Shown here: positions 1-8,946 of the stretch, in pieces | How the letters are laid out: each line of letters opens with the position of its first letter | How positions within the stretch are numbered: position 1 is the stretch's first letter | Source: Acidobacteriota bacterium | GTDB taxonomy: Bacteria; Acidobacteriota; Terriglobia; Acidiferrales; UBA7541 | NCBI GenBank assembly: GCA_013289715.1 | Contig: JABCZJ010000004.1 | Coordinates: forward strand, 186,001-250,000 | Reading direction: 5' to 3' | Length of the DNA stretch: 64,000 nt | Notes under the pieces: generated by a model | Told to the model about the DNA's origin: nothing | The model's database searches: none | Seen by the model: only the letters and a program-made list of their open reading frames with translations | Position numbers and translations under genes: made by a program

Positions 1-73
1 AACCCGAAAAGTCCCTCCGCCAGGCAGCGCGCGCCTTTTCGCCGATTCTCATCCGGCAGCGCCACCCGCCGGT

Positions 74-724
74 GTGCACGTCGCGAATATTGACGGTGCC
101 TCGCGCGGAAATCCCGGCCCCGCTTCTTACGCCGTGGTGCTGCGCGACCCCGCAGGAAAAATCGCGCTGGAGCTCGCGAAAAATATCGGCCGCGAGACCA
201 ACAACGTCGCCGAATATTTCGCGCTGCTCGCTGCGCTGGACTACGCGACCAGCCACAATATCGCCGCGCTGCGCGTGCGCAGCGATTCCGAATTGCTGGT
301 GCGCCAAATGCAAGGCCGCTACAAAGTAAAAAGCGCGGACCTGAAGCCGCTGCACGAACGCGCCACAAAACTCAGCCGCCAGTTGCAATATTTCGCCATC
401 GAACACGTCCGCCGTGAACTGAACCGCGACGCCGACGCGCTCGCGAACCTGGCGCTCGACTCCGCCGGCGTCCCGAAGTTCGAAGACCGCAAATCCCGGC
501 TCGCGGACGGAATCGCGCCCGCTAACGCGCGAGAGAGTCGTTCTTCCGAAGCCGCCCGCCCGACTTTGACTCCGGCACCGACGACCCCGCGGCCGGCGCA
601 TGCGAATCCCTCACGCACCATCCGGGCGCGGTACGTCCGAGGAACCTTCGTGCCGGCCGATCCCGTGGACCTGCCGGAAGGTAGCGAAGTCACACTCGAC
701 CTCCGTATACCATTGAAACAGTAG
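74..724 (+). CDS. RNase HI-like protein with C-terminal AF2212-like (DUF104) domain
   Basis: RNase H fold hydrolase, expected to cut RNA in RNA-DNA hybrids with two metal ions. The four acidic positions are visible: D7 in DGASRGNPGPAS, E47 in NNVAEY, D71 in RSDSELLV and D121 in NRDADALAN. Residues 1-130 cover the whole domain. A Pro/Ala-rich linker follows, then residues about 182-213 (RARYVRGTFVPADPVDLPEG) match the short AF2212-like/DUF104 family, often annotated as antitoxin-like. The start used is GTG at 74. This frame has no stop back to the window edge, so the true start may lie upstream; another frame also looks coding-like before 74, so a frameshift or overlapping upstream gene is possible. 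The fusion is unusual; the function of the tail is unknown. Confidence 0.8.
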   Translation: MHVANIDGASRGNPGPASYAVVLRDPAGKIALELAKNIGRETNNVAEYFALLAALDYATSHNIAALRVRSDSELLVRQMQGRYKVKSADLKPLHERATKLSRQLQYFAIEHVRRELNRDADALANLALDSAGVPKFEDRKSRLADGIAPANARESRSSEAARPTLTPAPTTPRPAHANPSRTIRARYVRGTFVPADPVDLPEGSEVTLDLRIPLKQ

Positions 725-841
725 AACTTACCCACCGAAGCACACGAATTCCCATACTGGAACTGTACCGGTTCGTGGTACTGACGCTCTATTGTTCCAC
801 CCTGCGCCAACCCGTAGCCTTGGTACTTCCAGGGGTAACCA

Positions 842-2851
842 GTGAGTTCATTGCTCGACAAGCTTCCCACGATTCTCGTCCTCTTCGTTCTGGTTGGAAT
901 TTTTCTATCGCTCCGCAAGCACGCGCCGTCCGCGCGAATCCGTTTATGGACGTACGCCTGGGCGCTGATTTTCCTACACTTTTTCATTCAAGCCTTCGAA
1001 ACGCACACCGGCACTCTCGAAAATATTCTGGAGTCAATTGATATCGGTGCGCTGGAACTTTCCGGCGTGGTCTTCGTGGTCTCGATGACGCACGTCGTGG
1101 AAGACCGCAAGAAACGCCTCACGATGCTCGCCGTTCTAGCCTTGCCGACCGCATTCCACGCCGTCACTGCAGTCTTCGACTGGCACATTTACGGACTGAT
1201 GGCCCTCGCGCTGGGAACGATTTTCTTCGGAGGCGTGGTATTCGCTCTGCGCAGCCTTCCCCGCGTGAAGCCCTACGCCATCGGCATCGCGGTCATTCTG
1301 GCCGTCAGCGGAGTCTGGTCGATTCACTCCCAACTCCACGGCAATGCTGATCTCGGCATCAACGCGATTCTCACGCTCACGTTCGGCCTTTGCGGAATTC
1401 TTTACTGGAAACGCTTCCCGCGGCCTTCACCGGGCGTGATTACCGTCACCGGAGGGTTCCTGACCTGGGGCGCGGTGTTTCCAGCCGGCGCGCTGGTCGC
1501 GCACTTTGCGCCGAAGCTGCAGATGAATCCCGAACTGTGGAACGTGCCGAAATTTTTCGTCGCATTTGGCATGATTCTGGCGCTGATCGAAGATAAATCC
1601 GGCGTGATCGAGCGCGCGAACGAACGCGAACGCGCCGCTAATAGACTCTTGCTGCAGCTTTCGCAAATCACCTCGCGCCTGCTCGCCGGCAGCGATCCAG
1701 CCGATCTCTGCGGGGAAATTACCGCCGCCGTCACCGATGCCACCAGCTTCCCACGCGCCGCGCTGTTCCTGGCGCGCGACGACCGTTCCCTGCGCCTCGG
1801 CGGCTGCACCGGATTTTCGTTGGCGGAAAAATCGCGCTTCGAAGAACGCAGCAAAGCGTGGACCATCGAGAAAGTGAAGGAACTCTGCAAGCAAGGGACG
1901 CAGCTGGGGAACAATTCCTTCCTCATCCGCTCGGCGGACGGAGGCGCGGGTTTCGGCGCCGTGGCTGCAGAACACGAGGTGCTCGTCCCGCTGGTTTCCT
2001 GGCGCGGCTCGCACCTGGGCTGCCTCTGCCTCGGTGCAGCGTCGGGCACCGAACACAGCGCAGCCAACGAAACTGCCGAAATTATGAAGCTCGAAGTGCT
2101 GGCTTCCGATCTTGCGGTGACCATCGAAAATTCGCGCCTGCATCATCAATTGGTGCGCTCGGAAAAACTGGCGGCGCTGGGCCAACTGGTGGCCGGTGTT
2201 GCGCACGAGTTGAATAATCCTCTCACCGGGATCTTGGGCTACGCGGATTTGCTGAGCGAGGAAGTGGAAGGCCAGAAGGCCGCGAAACGCGTGGAGAAAC
2301 TCGGGGCGGAAGCGCGGCGCATGAAGCGCATCGTGGACGGCTTGCTGCGTTTTGCGCGCCAGAATAATCCCGCCGCGCGCGCCGCGGATTTCGAAGCCGC
2401 GCTGCACGACGTCATCCAGCTGCGCGAATTCCATATTCGCAAGCTGGGCGTGCACATGGACGTGCACGTCGCGCCGGATCTGCCGCGCATTTCCATCGGC
2501 GAAGACGAACTCAAACAGGTGCTGCTTAATATTTTGAATAACGCGATTGATGCGGTGGAAGAAAGCGCACAGCGCTCTATCTCCATATTCGCGACGCGCC
2601 AGGGCGACCGCGTATTCCTCCGCTTCGATGATTCCGGCCCCGGCTTCAGCGACCTGAACCGCGCCTTCGACCCGTTCTTCACTACCAAGCCGGTGGGCAA
2701 AGGCACCGGCCTCGGCCTCAGCATCTGCTACGGCATCATCCAGGAAGCCGGCGGCGAAATCGTACTGAGCAACAAGCAGCCCTTCGGCGCCAGCATCAGC
2801 CTCGAGTTCCCCGCCACAGTAGCCGAACCCGCCGTGCTGCTTACTGCGTAA
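842..2851 (+). CDS. membrane sensor histidine kinase (GAF-HisKA-HATPase)
   Basis: Two-component sensor kinase of 669 residues starting at GTG. Residues 1 to about 250 hold several hydrophobic membrane segments. A GAF-like region follows (about 270-430), then a HisKA dimerisation domain with phospho-acceptor H455 in VAHELNNPLTGILGYADLL, and a HATPase domain with the N box (LNILNNAIDAVEE), G1 box (DDSGPGF) and G2 box (GKGTGLGLSICYGII). No response regulator gene is adjacent, so it is an orphan kinase and its partner is unknown. The kinase core is similar in layout to the kinase at 36817-38589. The signal sensed cannot be told from sequence. Confidence 0.9.
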   Translation: MSSLLDKLPTILVLFVLVGIFLSLRKHAPSARIRLWTYAWALIFLHFFIQAFETHTGTLENILESIDIGALELSGVVFVVSMTHVVEDRKKRLTMLAVLALPTAFHAVTAVFDWHIYGLMALALGTIFFGGVVFALRSLPRVKPYAIGIAVILAVSGVWSIHSQLHGNADLGINAILTLTFGLCGILYWKRFPRPSPGVITVTGGFLTWGAVFPAGALVAHFAPKLQMNPELWNVPKFFVAFGMILALIEDKSGVIERANERERAANRLLLQLSQITSRLLAGSDPADLCGEITAAVTDATSFPRAALFLARDDRSLRLGGCTGFSLAEKSRFEERSKAWTIEKVKELCKQGTQLGNNSFLIRSADGGAGFGAVAAEHEVLVPLVSWRGSHLGCLCLGAASGTEHSAANETAEIMKLEVLASDLAVTIENSRLHHQLVRSEKLAALGQLVAGVAHELNNPLTGILGYADLLSEEVEGQKAAKRVEKLGAEARRMKRIVDGLLRFARQNNPAARAADFEAALHDVIQLREFHIRKLGVHMDVHVAPDLPRISIGEDELKQVLLNILNNAIDAVEESAQRSISIFATRQGDRVFLRFDDSGPGFSDLNRAFDPFFTTKPVGKGTGLGLSICYGIIQEAGGEIVLSNKQPFGASISLEFPATVAEPAVLLTA

Positions 2852-2904
2852 ACCTTCAGAAGAAATCAACTCGGGTCATGCAGGACCGATTCGTGCGTGC
2901 GCCA

Positions 2905-2924
2905 GGGCACGGCATGCCGTTCCC
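2905..2924. repeat. imperfect copy of GGGCACGGCATGCCGTGCCC palindrome
   Basis: Matches the perfect palindrome at 4029-4048 except for one G-to-T change in the right half. It lies between two convergent genes, next to a second hairpin at 2937-2953, which is the usual setting of a REP-like element. Confidence 0.7.
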
Positions 2925-2936
2925 GTCTTTGCTAGC

Positions 2937-2959
2937 GCCGGCGTCTCGCCGGCTATTTT
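2937..2959. terminator. intergenic GCCGGCG hairpin, possible terminator
   Basis: GCCGGCG, loop TCT, CGCCGGC: a 7-bp perfect stem followed by TATTTT on the + strand. It sits between the ends of the convergent kinase gene (stop 2851) and mqnC (stop 2980). It could end the kinase transcript or be part of a REP-like repeat; both may be true. Confidence 0.45.
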
Positions 2960-2979
2960 GAATTTGACGTTGCGGTCGG

Positions 2980-4017
2980 CTATTGTTTCAGCGAATACGA
3001 GCGATACAACGTGTCGCGCTGTGCGGGGATGTACCCAGCGTCGGAAATAATCCGGCGCAGTTCTGCTTCGTTGGTGCGGTTGCGCACGCCGGCGGCGTAC
3101 ACCACGTTTTCTTCAATCAGGATGCTGCCGACATCGTCGGCGCCGAATTGCAAACCCACCTGGCAGATTTTAATCCCCGGTGTGAGCCAGCTGGACTGGA
3201 TGTGATCAATATTATCGAGGTACAGGCGGCTGATAGCCAGGGTCTTCAGGTAATCGAACGCGGTGGCTTCGGGAATCTTCTTTCCCAGCGGCGTATTTTC
3301 CGGCGCGAAAATCCAGGGGATAAATGCCGTGAACCCGCCTGTATCTTCCTGAATTCGCCGGATGGTTTCCAGGTGATTCACGCGGTGGCGATATTCCTCG
3401 CCGCAACCGAACATCATCGTGGCGGTGGTGCGCATACCCAGCGCGTGCGCGTCGCGGTGCATGCTCACCCACTCGTCTGACCGGCACTTCAGGCGCGAAA
3501 TTTTCGCGCGAATTTCATCGTCCAGTATTTCCGCGCCGCCGCCGGGAATCGAATCCAGGCCCGCGTCGCGCAGGCGCGCAATCGTGTCGCGCACCGATAG
3601 GCCGGAAACTTCCGCGATGCAGCCGATCTCCGGCGCGGAAAAACAGTGCAAATGTATCTGCGGGAATTTCTGCTTGATCGAGCGCAGCATGTTTTCGTAA
3701 AACCCGATGCGCAAATCCGGATGCAAGCCGCCCTGCATCAGAACGCCCGTGCCGCCCAGCTCGATCATCTCTTCGATTTTTTCGTAAATGGATTCCAGGG
3801 GCAGGATGTAGCCGTCTTTCGCGCCGAGCGGGCGGTAGAAAGCGCAGAACGAGCAATACTCCGTGCAGAAATTCGTGTAGTTGATGTTGCGGTCGATCTG
3901 GTAAGTGGCCACGCGCGGGTCCGTCTTCGCGCGGCGCACTTCGTTCGCAGCCATGCCGATGCCGATCAGATCATCCGAATGGAAAAGCTCCAGTGCTTCT
4001 TCCTGTGTTATCCCCAT
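2980..4017 (-). CDS. mqnC: cyclic dehypoxanthinyl futalosine synthase MqnC
   Basis: Radical SAM enzyme of the futalosine route to menaquinone; it cyclises dehypoxanthine futalosine. The 345-residue length is normal for MqnC. The cluster-binding motif CTEYCSFC gives C51, C55 and C58, preceded by the typical RNINYTNF stretch. GGLHPDLRI and IPGGGAEIL are also family-typical. It is the last gene of an operon mqnA, MOSC gene, mqnC read from 5725 down; the gap to the MOSC gene is 45 bases and holds a 20-bp palindrome. The presence of mqnA and mqnC together indicates the futalosine rather than the classical Men pathway. Confidence 0.95.
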   Translation of the reverse strand: MGITQEEALELFHSDDLIGIGMAANEVRRAKTDPRVATYQIDRNINYTNFCTEYCSFCAFYRPLGAKDGYILPLESIYEKIEEMIELGGTGVLMQGGLHPDLRIGFYENMLRSIKQKFPQIHLHCFSAPEIGCIAEVSGLSVRDTIARLRDAGLDSIPGGGAEILDDEIRAKISRLKCRSDEWVSMHRDAHALGMRTTATMMFGCGEEYRHRVNHLETIRRIQEDTGGFTAFIPWIFAPENTPLGKKIPEATAFDYLKTLAISRLYLDNIDHIQSSWLTPGIKICQVGLQFGADDVGSILIEENVVYAAGVRNRTNEAELRRIISDAGYIPAQRDTLYRSYSLKQ

Positions 4018-4028
4018 GTGTTTCGCAG

Positions 4029-4048
4029 GGGCACGGCATGCCGTGCCC
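4029..4048. repeat. perfect 20-bp palindrome GGGCACGGCATGCCGTGCCC
   Basis: A perfect inverted repeat in the short gap between the MOSC gene and mqnC. A near copy lies on the other side of mqnC at 2905-2924. Placement only between genes suggests a dispersed REP-like element; it could also form an attenuating or RNA-processing hairpin inside the operon transcript. Confidence 0.75.
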
Positions 4049-4062
4049 GCCGCTCAGTTTCC

Positions 4063-4797
4063 TCAAACCAAGTATACAGGATCATCCGCCCGCACGATGC
4101 CTTCGCGCAACACGGCCGCATAGACCCCGGCGCACCCCTCGTGCTCGCGCGCGACTTTCTCAAGCACCACAGGCGAACGCTCGGCCGTTTCGGAATCGAG
4201 TGTGATGATCACGCAGCGGCCATCCTTCTTGACCACCTGAACCGTCACCTTCTCGCCAATCCGCAGCGCGCGACCCACTAATTGGTTTTCGTAAAACGGT
4301 TCATCGCACTCCCAGCACACGTAAAAGTTCGCGCGAAAGCGCCGGGGATCGAGTGCCAGGCCGGTTTCCTCCGATAACCCGCGCACCGTGGCCAAGCCGA
4401 AAATCGAGACCGGCGCCGCATCCGTCATGGAACGCTCCGAAAAGCGCGGCCGCAGCGAATGGCCGAAGCGCCGCACCAGATACTGCGTGAAGTTCGCCTC
4501 GCCGGCCGCGAATTTCTCGCCTCCCGGAGTGAGTACTTCGGCAGCGTAACGCTCCAGGGCGGAAATTTCTTCCTCGACGGGCGGCGGATCCAGAAATCGC
4601 GGGCGAAGCAGCAGCCACTCGCGAACCTTGCGCGCGGTCATCCACGGAAAGGTGGATTGATCCTGCTCGTCAACGAACGCATAGACGCGATCGCCGACGA
4701 TTCCAGCGAATGTGACGCGCGCGGCGGTTACATCTTCTCCCGCCATGCCTTTTACAGGATAACGTCGCAGCGCGGCGAGGGTTCCGATGCGCTCCAC
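4063..4797 (-). CDS. MOSC domain protein
   Basis: MOSC beta-barrel family, related to the C-terminal domain of molybdenum cofactor sulfurases and to YcbX/YiiM-type Moco proteins. The N-terminal strand TLAALRRYPVKGM is typical of the MOSC_N domain, and the C-terminal part has the RRFRANFYV and GRCVIITLD blocks expected of the MOSC core. GTG at 4797 is chosen because it begins exactly where the MOSC_N domain does and lies five bases after the mqnA stop; a longer form from 4857 would overlap mqnA by 56 bases and add only proline-rich sequence. The substrate is unknown. Its position inside the menaquinone operon is the main clue to its role. Confidence 0.85.
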   Translation of the reverse strand: MERIGTLAALRRYPVKGMAGEDVTAARVTFAGIVGDRVYAFVDEQDQSTFPWMTARKVREWLLLRPRFLDPPPVEEEISALERYAAEVLTPGGEKFAAGEANFTQYLVRRFGHSLRPRFSERSMTDAAPVSIFGLATVRGLSEETGLALDPRRFRANFYVCWECDEPFYENQLVGRALRIGEKVTVQVVKKDGRCVIITLDSETAERSPVVLEKVAREHEGCAGVYAAVLREGIVRADDPVYLV

Positions 4798-4801
4798 GCC
4801 A

Positions 4802-5725
4802 TCACGCTCCGTGGCGAGCCGTGGACGAGGAGGCGGACGCGGATTGGGCGGCGGCAAATTCCAGCGGACGGTGGCGTGGAATGAGTCCGGCGGCCGCAGC
4901 CTTCTCGTAATAGAGATTCAGGCCCGCGAGATATTCCGGCTCCAGGCCGAAATGAATGTTGTCGGCGAGGTAGCGCTCCAGCGCGCGCGGCGGCATGTCC
5001 AACTTGATCGCCGCGGCCTCGGAAATTTCGCGCAGACGCTCGAGGCCGTACGCTTTCGACGTCTGAAAATCCGCCACCACTTCTGGCGTAATCGCGTCGC
5101 GACGCCCAGCCCAAATCGCCAGCACGCAGGGCTTGCCGGTCATTTCGCTCCACTGGTACGCCACGTCGTAAACGAAAATCGTTTCGAATCCCGGCACCGG
5201 CATGTCTTCCGGATCGCCTTTGCAACAATCGCCGCCGCCCGGAACTTTCACCGACAGCGCTTCCATCTTCAGTGCGATGCGCAGCGCCGGATCGCCGATC
5301 ACCAGCGCTGCGTCGGCATTTTTCAGCATCTCGGAAACGTCGGGCGCGGTTTCGACAAATTCCGGCTGGATGTCCCAGTGTTCTGCGGCCAAAATCCGCA
5401 CCAGCGCCTGAGAGCTGCGCGAACTGGCATCCAGCGCGATGCGCTTGGCGCGCTGGATCGGCCTCTTCGACACCACCAGGATGCTGCGCACTTCGCCTTT
5501 CGCCGCTACCGCTATTCCCGGAAGCGCCACCACGTTCTCCATGCGCTGATATTCGATCGAAGGGATGATTGCTACATCGGCGGCGCCGCTGCGCAAAGCT
5601 TCCGCGCACTGCGACGGCCACGTAAACGACAAATCGTACTTCCCCGCCAGCGGCCCGTCGGTAAATCCCCACACCAGCGGCGCCGTATTCAAATATTCAA
5701 CAATTGAAATGCGAAGTTTGCTCAT
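4802..5725 (-). CDS. mqnA: chorismate dehydratase MqnA
   Basis: First enzyme of the futalosine menaquinone pathway, turning chorismate into 3-enolpyruvoylbenzoate. It has the periplasmic-binding-protein fold of the family. The N-terminus (ISIVEYLNTAPLVWGF) and the block AADVAIIPSIEYQ are hallmark MqnA sequences, and VIGDPALRIAL is also conserved. The 307-residue length is slightly over the usual size because of an Ala/Ser-rich tail. It heads the operon with the MOSC gene and mqnC. The remaining futalosine genes (mqnB, mqnD, mqnE) are not in this window. Confidence 0.93.
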   Translation of the reverse strand: MSKLRISIVEYLNTAPLVWGFTDGPLAGKYDLSFTWPSQCAEALRSGAADVAIIPSIEYQRMENVVALPGIAVAAKGEVRSILVVSKRPIQRAKRIALDASSRSSQALVRILAAEHWDIQPEFVETAPDVSEMLKNADAALVIGDPALRIALKMEALSVKVPGGGDCCKGDPEDMPVPGFETIFVYDVAYQWSEMTGKPCVLAIWAGRRDAITPEVVADFQTSKAYGLERLREISEAAAIKLDMPPRALERYLADNIHFGLEPEYLAGLNLYYEKAAAAGLIPRHRPLEFAAAQSASASSSTARHGA

Positions 5726-6092
5726 TCAGCGGCTCGCAACATGCGAATCGTCAATATAACACAAAGCTGTTCCTTGGCTTTCCGCATACGGATCTGCCTC
5801 ACCCAGTCAGTCTGACCGACGATGCCGTCCTTCCACAATTAGACCCATGACCAATCCAATGGTCCCGTACACAATCGCATCAACTGGCGCCAGAATCAGA
5901 GCGACGCTCGGAAAAGGTGGTCGGGTGCCAAATACGCAGAACAAACTAGAGGCTCACCGTAGTGAAGCAGGAAAGCGCGCCTAGTCCGAGTGACAGCCTT
6001 GCGTAAAGCTTCTTCCTGCCACCTTCGTTCTATTTTCTCGCGATACCGGTATATTCGCGAACGCCGCTTCTCCATTTTCTCTTTTCACTTTT
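5726..6092. other. intergenic region, no gene seen
   Basis: 367 bases between the upstream end of mqnA and the end of the M23-like gene. No convincing reading frame, tRNA or strong hairpin is visible. It should hold the promoter of the mqn operon near 5730-5800, but no clear sigma-70 hexamers stand out. Confidence 0.5.
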
Positions 6093-7616
6093 CTATTTTC
6101 TGCCGCCCTGAAATCGCACAATTTCATCTTCTGTGGGAATTTCCATCTCGCGCTTAACCAAGCCGCCAGGGAACATTTTCATGGCGTCTCCCTCACCTTT
6201 CCCCTGGACTTCGAAGGAGGCAAACACATACGGCAATCCTTCCGATCCCAATTCCGAATTGGCGCTGCAAATTTGGAAATGCAGATGCGGCTCGGAGGAA
6301 TTTCCCGTGTTGCCGAGCAGCCCCAGCACTTGCCCGCGCGTGACCTTGTCGCCCACCTTCACGCGCGACGAGCCCGGCTGCATGTGCGCATAGAACGCGA
6401 ACAAGCCATTGCCAATTTCCATGATCACGTGATTTCCGCCAATCGTTTCGAGCGTGATCGGCACCGCCAGCGATTTCGCTCCCGGCGTATTCTGCGGGAT
6501 GCCCTCTCCCACCTGCGTCACCACGCCATCCGCCACCGCATGAATTTCCGTCCCGTACGCGCGATAGTTCTTGTTGTCGCTCGGGTCGCCCCTGTACGTC
6601 TTGCCGTCCGGATACACCTGCACCCAATCAATCGCGAAGCGCTGCGAAATATACGCGTGGCCATTGATGGGAATCAGCGCGCGGCGATGCACCGAATTGT
6701 TCGACGGCCCATTGCCTGCCAGCCAATCCTCTCCCGCAAGCGGCGAAGAAATCACCACCACGGGATGCTTGTCCACGATGGTCGGTGGCGTCACGATGGA
6801 GAGCGCCTCCGGGTAATCGCCGATTTTCACGCTGATGCGCTGCGCAATCGCCGCCGGAATATCCGCGAGCTTATCGAACGTGACCCACAGGAAAGCCGCG
6901 CCGAATTCGCCGGGCGCGAACTTGGAAACTTTTTCAGCGTTGGGAATTCCGGGATGAATGAACATCCCATCGAGTTCCGCGCCGGAAAAACTCGCCAGAG
7001 TTTTCTGCGCCGCATCCGCGGAGACCACCTCGATGCGTGTGAACGCGTACTCCCACTTATCCATATTCGAAATGTGCAGCTCATATACCAGATGCCACTT
7101 GTCATCGGCCTTGAACGCCGTCGGCGCGATTGGAATCACCGCATGGAACAGCGGCACCACGGGTTTTGGGGTGTGCTCGGGCTTGGGAGCCGTTTGCGCC
7201 GGCGCGGCCGCGGCGCCGGCGGATTCGGCGCTACGCGTGAAATCGAGCGCCTGCGCCGGCTCGCCGGTCTGCGTCCAACTCCCCGAAATATCGCGCCCGT
7301 TTTTCCTCAGCTTGCCTTCATACACGCCGCCGACGCGCGGCACTTCAAACCGCACCGCATCGCCGCGCAGCATCACGTTGCTCAAGGCCAGTACGGCATG
7401 CTGGTCCACGCTGTTCATCGTCCCACCCAGCTCGCCGCTGCTGGACTTCGTGATCGTCACCACCAAATGAAGCTGCCCGCCCAGCACCCCCGCCCACACG
7501 CCGTCAATGCCGTTCGCGGAATCCACGCTTTGCGCCATCGAGCCGGCGGACAAAAGGAAAAAGCCAAGCGCAGCGAAAAGCAGTAAAACGATTCTAGTCG
7601 GGATTCTCATCTGCAT
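6093..7616 (-). CDS. exported M23/LytM-like peptidase family protein
   Basis: Secreted protein with a C-terminal LytM-type domain. ATG at 7616 gives MQMRIPTRIVLLLFAALGFF, a good signal peptide; the longer frame begins with TTG and a charged stretch. Residues 30-140 form a small beta-rich domain seen in acidobacterial hydrolases, and a linker rich in Ala/Pro/Lys follows. The LytM end carries YAHM and HLHFQI, both zinc/catalytic histidine motifs, in the context VKVGDKVTRGQVLGLLGNTG. The first zinc site, normally HxGxD, reads RFAID here, so the His is replaced by Arg while the Asp remains. Activity is therefore uncertain. The gene lies just downstream of the Ycf48-like gene on the same strand. 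Confidence 0.8.
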   Translation of the reverse strand: MQMRIPTRIVLLLFAALGFFLLSAGSMAQSVDSANGIDGVWAGVLGGQLHLVVTITKSSSGELGGTMNSVDQHAVLALSNVMLRGDAVRFEVPRVGGVYEGKLRKNGRDISGSWTQTGEPAQALDFTRSAESAGAAAAPAQTAPKPEHTPKPVVPLFHAVIPIAPTAFKADDKWHLVYELHISNMDKWEYAFTRIEVVSADAAQKTLASFSGAELDGMFIHPGIPNAEKVSKFAPGEFGAAFLWVTFDKLADIPAAIAQRISVKIGDYPEALSIVTPPTIVDKHPVVVISSPLAGEDWLAGNGPSNNSVHRRALIPINGHAYISQRFAIDWVQVYPDGKTYRGDPSDNKNYRAYGTEIHAVADGVVTQVGEGIPQNTPGAKSLAVPITLETIGGNHVIMEIGNGLFAFYAHMQPGSSRVKVGDKVTRGQVLGLLGNTGNSSEPHLHFQICSANSELGSEGLPYVFASFEVQGKGEGDAMKMFPGGLVKREMEIPTEDEIVRFQGGRK

Positions 7617-7699
7617 CCTTCGGCCAGCAGCTAAATCGCGATCCTTCTGTCTCTGCGGACTTTGCTTCGCTGCGGAAAACGCTTCGGCGGTCCGCAAAC

Positions 7700-8839
7700 C
7701 TAGTGCCCCTGCTGCGCAACAGCGGCGCTTCCCGGTTCACGTTCGTCGCGAATTTGGTATTCCATGCGATTTTCCAACTGTGCAATCGCGCCCTTCGGTC
7801 CCACGGCCCATCCGTGCCCGTGGTCCAAAATGGCCAGAGCATTCAGATTCAGGGAATCCGTAGGCTTCCAGTGGATGCCAGCATCTTCGCTGATATCCTC
7901 GCCGTTCGGCCCGGCAGCGGCCAGCGTCGCTCCATCAACCCAAGCCACAGCGGAACGAAATCCGCCAGGCTGCTGCGCCGCCAGTGCCCAAGTTTTCCCG
8001 GCGTCCTGCGAATAGGCCGCCACGCGGCTCGGATTGCCGACGTCCTTGTAATCACCGCCCACCAGGACCAGTGCCGCATCTCGAACCGCAATCGAAAAAA
8101 TTCCCGACGATGCATTGCCACTGACGATCGGTGTGCTGTTCACAGTCCACGAGTAGCCGGCATCGCTCGAGTGAAACACGCGCGCCGCGGGTCCGCCGGT
8201 AACGAAATAGATTTCGTGATCGTTGTAAACCGCCAGGCACGTCCCGCTGGCGGCGAAAGCTCCTTCGTTGGGAAGAGCAGCGGGCATGCGGTCGGTGGGC
8301 AGCTGCTTCCAATTTTGGCCGTCCTTGGTATGGAGGACCACGAACTTTCCGTCCATGGGATCGCCAACGGCGAAGCACTCGATATCCGAATCGCAAACCA
8401 GAGCATCGAGAAAAAATTCCTTGCGCTTGTCAGCGTACTGCAATGTCCAATTCGTGCCGCCATCGGTCGTTTTGTAAATCCGCGAATTGCCCGCGTCCCC
8501 GATGGACATCACGTAAGCTCTCCGCGCATCAATCGCCTGAATGCTGCGGAAATCAAGCGTCTCGCCGCCCAGGACGCGAAGCTGCTTCCACGTCTTACCC
8601 ACGTCCTTCGATTGCAGAATCACTCCCTTGGACCCGGAAACCCAGACCACCGGCGCGGGAGCTCGGTGGGGATCCGTAAACTGCGCAATGCTCACAGCGC
8701 GCAAATTCGTATCAATGCCGCTCGTCCGCGCGGTCCACCATGGACGATCCTTGAAGGCGGCACGAACGAAAATCGTGGCAGCTAGAATAATTAGAAGGGA
8801 AGCGAGCAACTGTATCAGGTGGCGTCGCATGTCGCGCAT
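7700..8839 (-). CDS. Ycf48/BNR-type beta-propeller protein
   Basis: Exported or membrane-anchored protein with an N-terminal hydrophobic segment (HLIQLLASLLIILAATIFV) and a repeated propeller containing sialidase-type Asp-box-like units (SKDVGKTW, TTDGGTNW, SSDAGYSW, SQDAGKTW). The fold resembles Ycf48/HCF136, photosystem II assembly factors, but there is no photosynthesis context here, so that name gives only the fold. A close paralog lies at 27245-28291; both share FFLDALVC, FAVGDP/FALSDP and PGGFRSAV. Starts at 8839 and 8830 are both possible. Ligand and role are unknown. Confidence 0.8.
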   Translation of the reverse strand: MRDMRRHLIQLLASLLIILAATIFVRAAFKDRPWWTARTSGIDTNLRAVSIAQFTDPHRAPAPVVWVSGSKGVILQSKDVGKTWKQLRVLGGETLDFRSIQAIDARRAYVMSIGDAGNSRIYKTTDGGTNWTLQYADKRKEFFLDALVCDSDIECFAVGDPMDGKFVVLHTKDGQNWKQLPTDRMPAALPNEGAFAASGTCLAVYNDHEIYFVTGGPAARVFHSSDAGYSWTVNSTPIVSGNASSGIFSIAVRDAALVLVGGDYKDVGNPSRVAAYSQDAGKTWALAAQQPGGFRSAVAWVDGATLAAAGPNGEDISEDAGIHWKPTDSLNLNALAILDHGHGWAVGPKGAIAQLENRMEYQIRDEREPGSAAVAQQGH

Positions 8840-8946
8840 TCTAGCAGCACTTTCATCGCAACGGCGGGACTTCCGTCGCGCAGCGCAGGTGCCGAGATTC
8901 GTCGGGATTTAGCCTCTGAAGCCACACCTTCTGAACAGGGCGAGCT

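Noticed and set aside
72..329. Plus-strand frame overlapping the RNase HI-like gene
   Set aside because: From 74 on it is a shadow of the RNase H domain. Only its first 25 codons look coding-like, which may be the end of an upstream gene or a frameshift; not enough to call.
1427..2869. 480-residue minus-strand frame opposite the kinase
   Set aside because: Antisense to a clear histidine kinase; composition is Ala/Arg/Glu-rich as expected from GC-rich shadow frames.
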